A program made the translations under genes and the position numbers. The notes beneath the pieces were generated by a model. It searched no databases. It saw only the letters and a program-made list of their open reading frames with translations, and was not told the origin of the DNA. DNA of 5,928 nucleotides, taken from assembly GCA_027028665.1 (NCBI GenBank), contig JALVIU010000057.1, positions 1 through 5,928 on the forward strand, read 5' to 3'. This document shows, in pieces, positions 5,420 to 5,928 of the stretch (position 1 is the stretch's first letter; every line of letters begins with the position of its first letter). Source of the stretch: Candidatus Atribacteria bacterium (GTDB lineage: Bacteria; Atribacterota; JALVIU01).

Positions 5420-5928
5420 ATGAGGAGAATATCGTATATAGCAGATAAGATTAGTGATCTTCTTGCCAAGTGGGTCTTGGGTGTAGTAATTGTACTTACT
5501 GCCCTTATGACCATTACTGTACTATTGGGTGTATTTTTTAGGTATGTACTTCTTCGTCCACTGGGATGGACTGAGGAGCTTGCAAGATATCTTATGATAT
5601 GGTCTGCTCTTTTGGCTGTAAGTGTAGGTATAAGATATAATGAACATGTAGGCATAACCTTGCTTATCCAGAAGTTGCCATATAAACTGGCACGCATTGT
5701 AAGGTTTGTAACACAACTTCTTATATTACTTTTCTTATATGAGCTTATGGTAAGAGGATATGTTATGACAGTAAAGGGTGCCAATCAGTTATCTACAGGG
5801 CTTGGAATAAGTATGGCCTGGGCACTTGCCTCTGTGCCTGTTTCTGCCTTTTTTGCATTTGTTCAAGAGGTTCTTGTGATTTTAAAAGAATTTTCAGTGA
5901 GTAAAGATTATATGAAGATGATATGGTC
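5420..5928 (+). CDS. dctQ: TRAP transporter small permease subunit, DctQ family (3' end beyond window)
   Basis: The frame is open from ATG 5420 to the window edge (169 codons, no stop), close to the usual DctQ length of about 160-180, so little is missing. It reads MRRISYIADK, then four predicted membrane segments at ~18-40, 53-71, 90-112 and 129-155, the four-helix plan of the family. The hallmark GVFFRYVLLRPLGWTEELARYL (37-58) and the GIRYNEHVGI segment (70-79) are present. This subunit pairs with the large DctM permease, expected immediately downstream, to form the inner-membrane part of the transporter that receives solute from the DctP protein. Upstream in frame there is a TAA at 5381-5383 and no ATG, GTG or TTG after it, so 5420 is the only sensible start. 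No SD lies within 20 nt upstream (CTTCTCTCCCTTATCTTTTT), which is unusual for this genome. Confidence 0.9.
   Translation, partial: MRRISYIADKISDLLAKWVLGVVIVLTALMTITVLLGVFFRYVLLRPLGWTEELARYLMIWSALLAVSVGIRYNEHVGITLLIQKLPYKLARIVRFVTQLLILLFLYELMVRGYVMTVKGANQLSTGLGISMAWALASVPVSAFFAFVQEVLVILKEFSVSKDYMKMIW

Noticed and set aside
1-5928. tRNA, rRNA, CRISPR array, insertion sequence or attachment site
   Set aside because: No spaced direct repeats, transposase motifs, terminal inverted repeats or cloverleaf-like sequences were seen; nearly all of the window is accounted for by protein genes.

Overview
This is an AT-rich bacterial window. Codon use leans strongly on ATA (Ile) and AGA/AGG (Arg), and the ribosome-binding sites are strong and purine-rich. 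The gene content (a surface lipoprotein with Pro-Thr linkers, a TRAP transporter and densely packed catabolic-looking genes) suits an anaerobic, possibly thermophilic or subsurface, bacterium. Atribacterota-like or Thermotoga/Thermodesulfobacteria-like lineages are guesses; nothing here fixes the taxon. All supported genes are on the + strand.

Layout. Positions 1-101 hold what looks like the last codons of an upstream gene, an ATGA stop/start overlap and a 24-codon ORF behind a strong Shine-Dalgarno (SD). Positions 64-1266 encode a lipoprotein with three Ig-like modules, a long Pro-Thr linker and a short Cys-His tail. A tight block follows: an SDR oxidoreductase (1286-2077), a PHP-domain protein derived from DNA polymerase X (2079-3548) and a DeoC-family aldolase (3541-4224). 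Their spacing is 1 nt and then an 8-nt overlap, so they are almost certainly co-transcribed and translationally coupled. The 103-nt gap 4225-4327 holds a 10-bp inverted repeat that overlaps a very good sigma70-type promoter (TTGAAA-17-TATAAT). This drives a TRAP transporter: the periplasmic binding protein (DctP family, 4328-5362) and the small membrane subunit (DctQ family, 5420 to the right edge, cut by the window). The 57 nt between them hold an orphan SD, a 12-bp hairpin and a T-run.

How they may work together. TRAP systems import organic acids or acid sugars using ion gradients. The neighbouring SDR, PHP hydrolase and aldolase look like an intracellular pathway for such a substrate (redox step, phosphate-ester hydrolysis, retro-aldol cleavage). 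This pathway is inference. What can be read directly is that all three enzymes depart from their families' textbook active sites. The SDR has lost the YxxxK Tyr and Lys. The PolX-like protein has lost its N-terminus and most polymerase residues but keeps every PHP metal ligand. The DeoC keeps its Schiff-base lysine but has changed residues around substrate and phosphate. The block is therefore a candidate for an uncharacterised catabolic or salvage pathway. The clearest regulatory novelty is the dctP-dctQ junction, where the hairpin could bring a distant SD up to a start codon that has no SD of its own.
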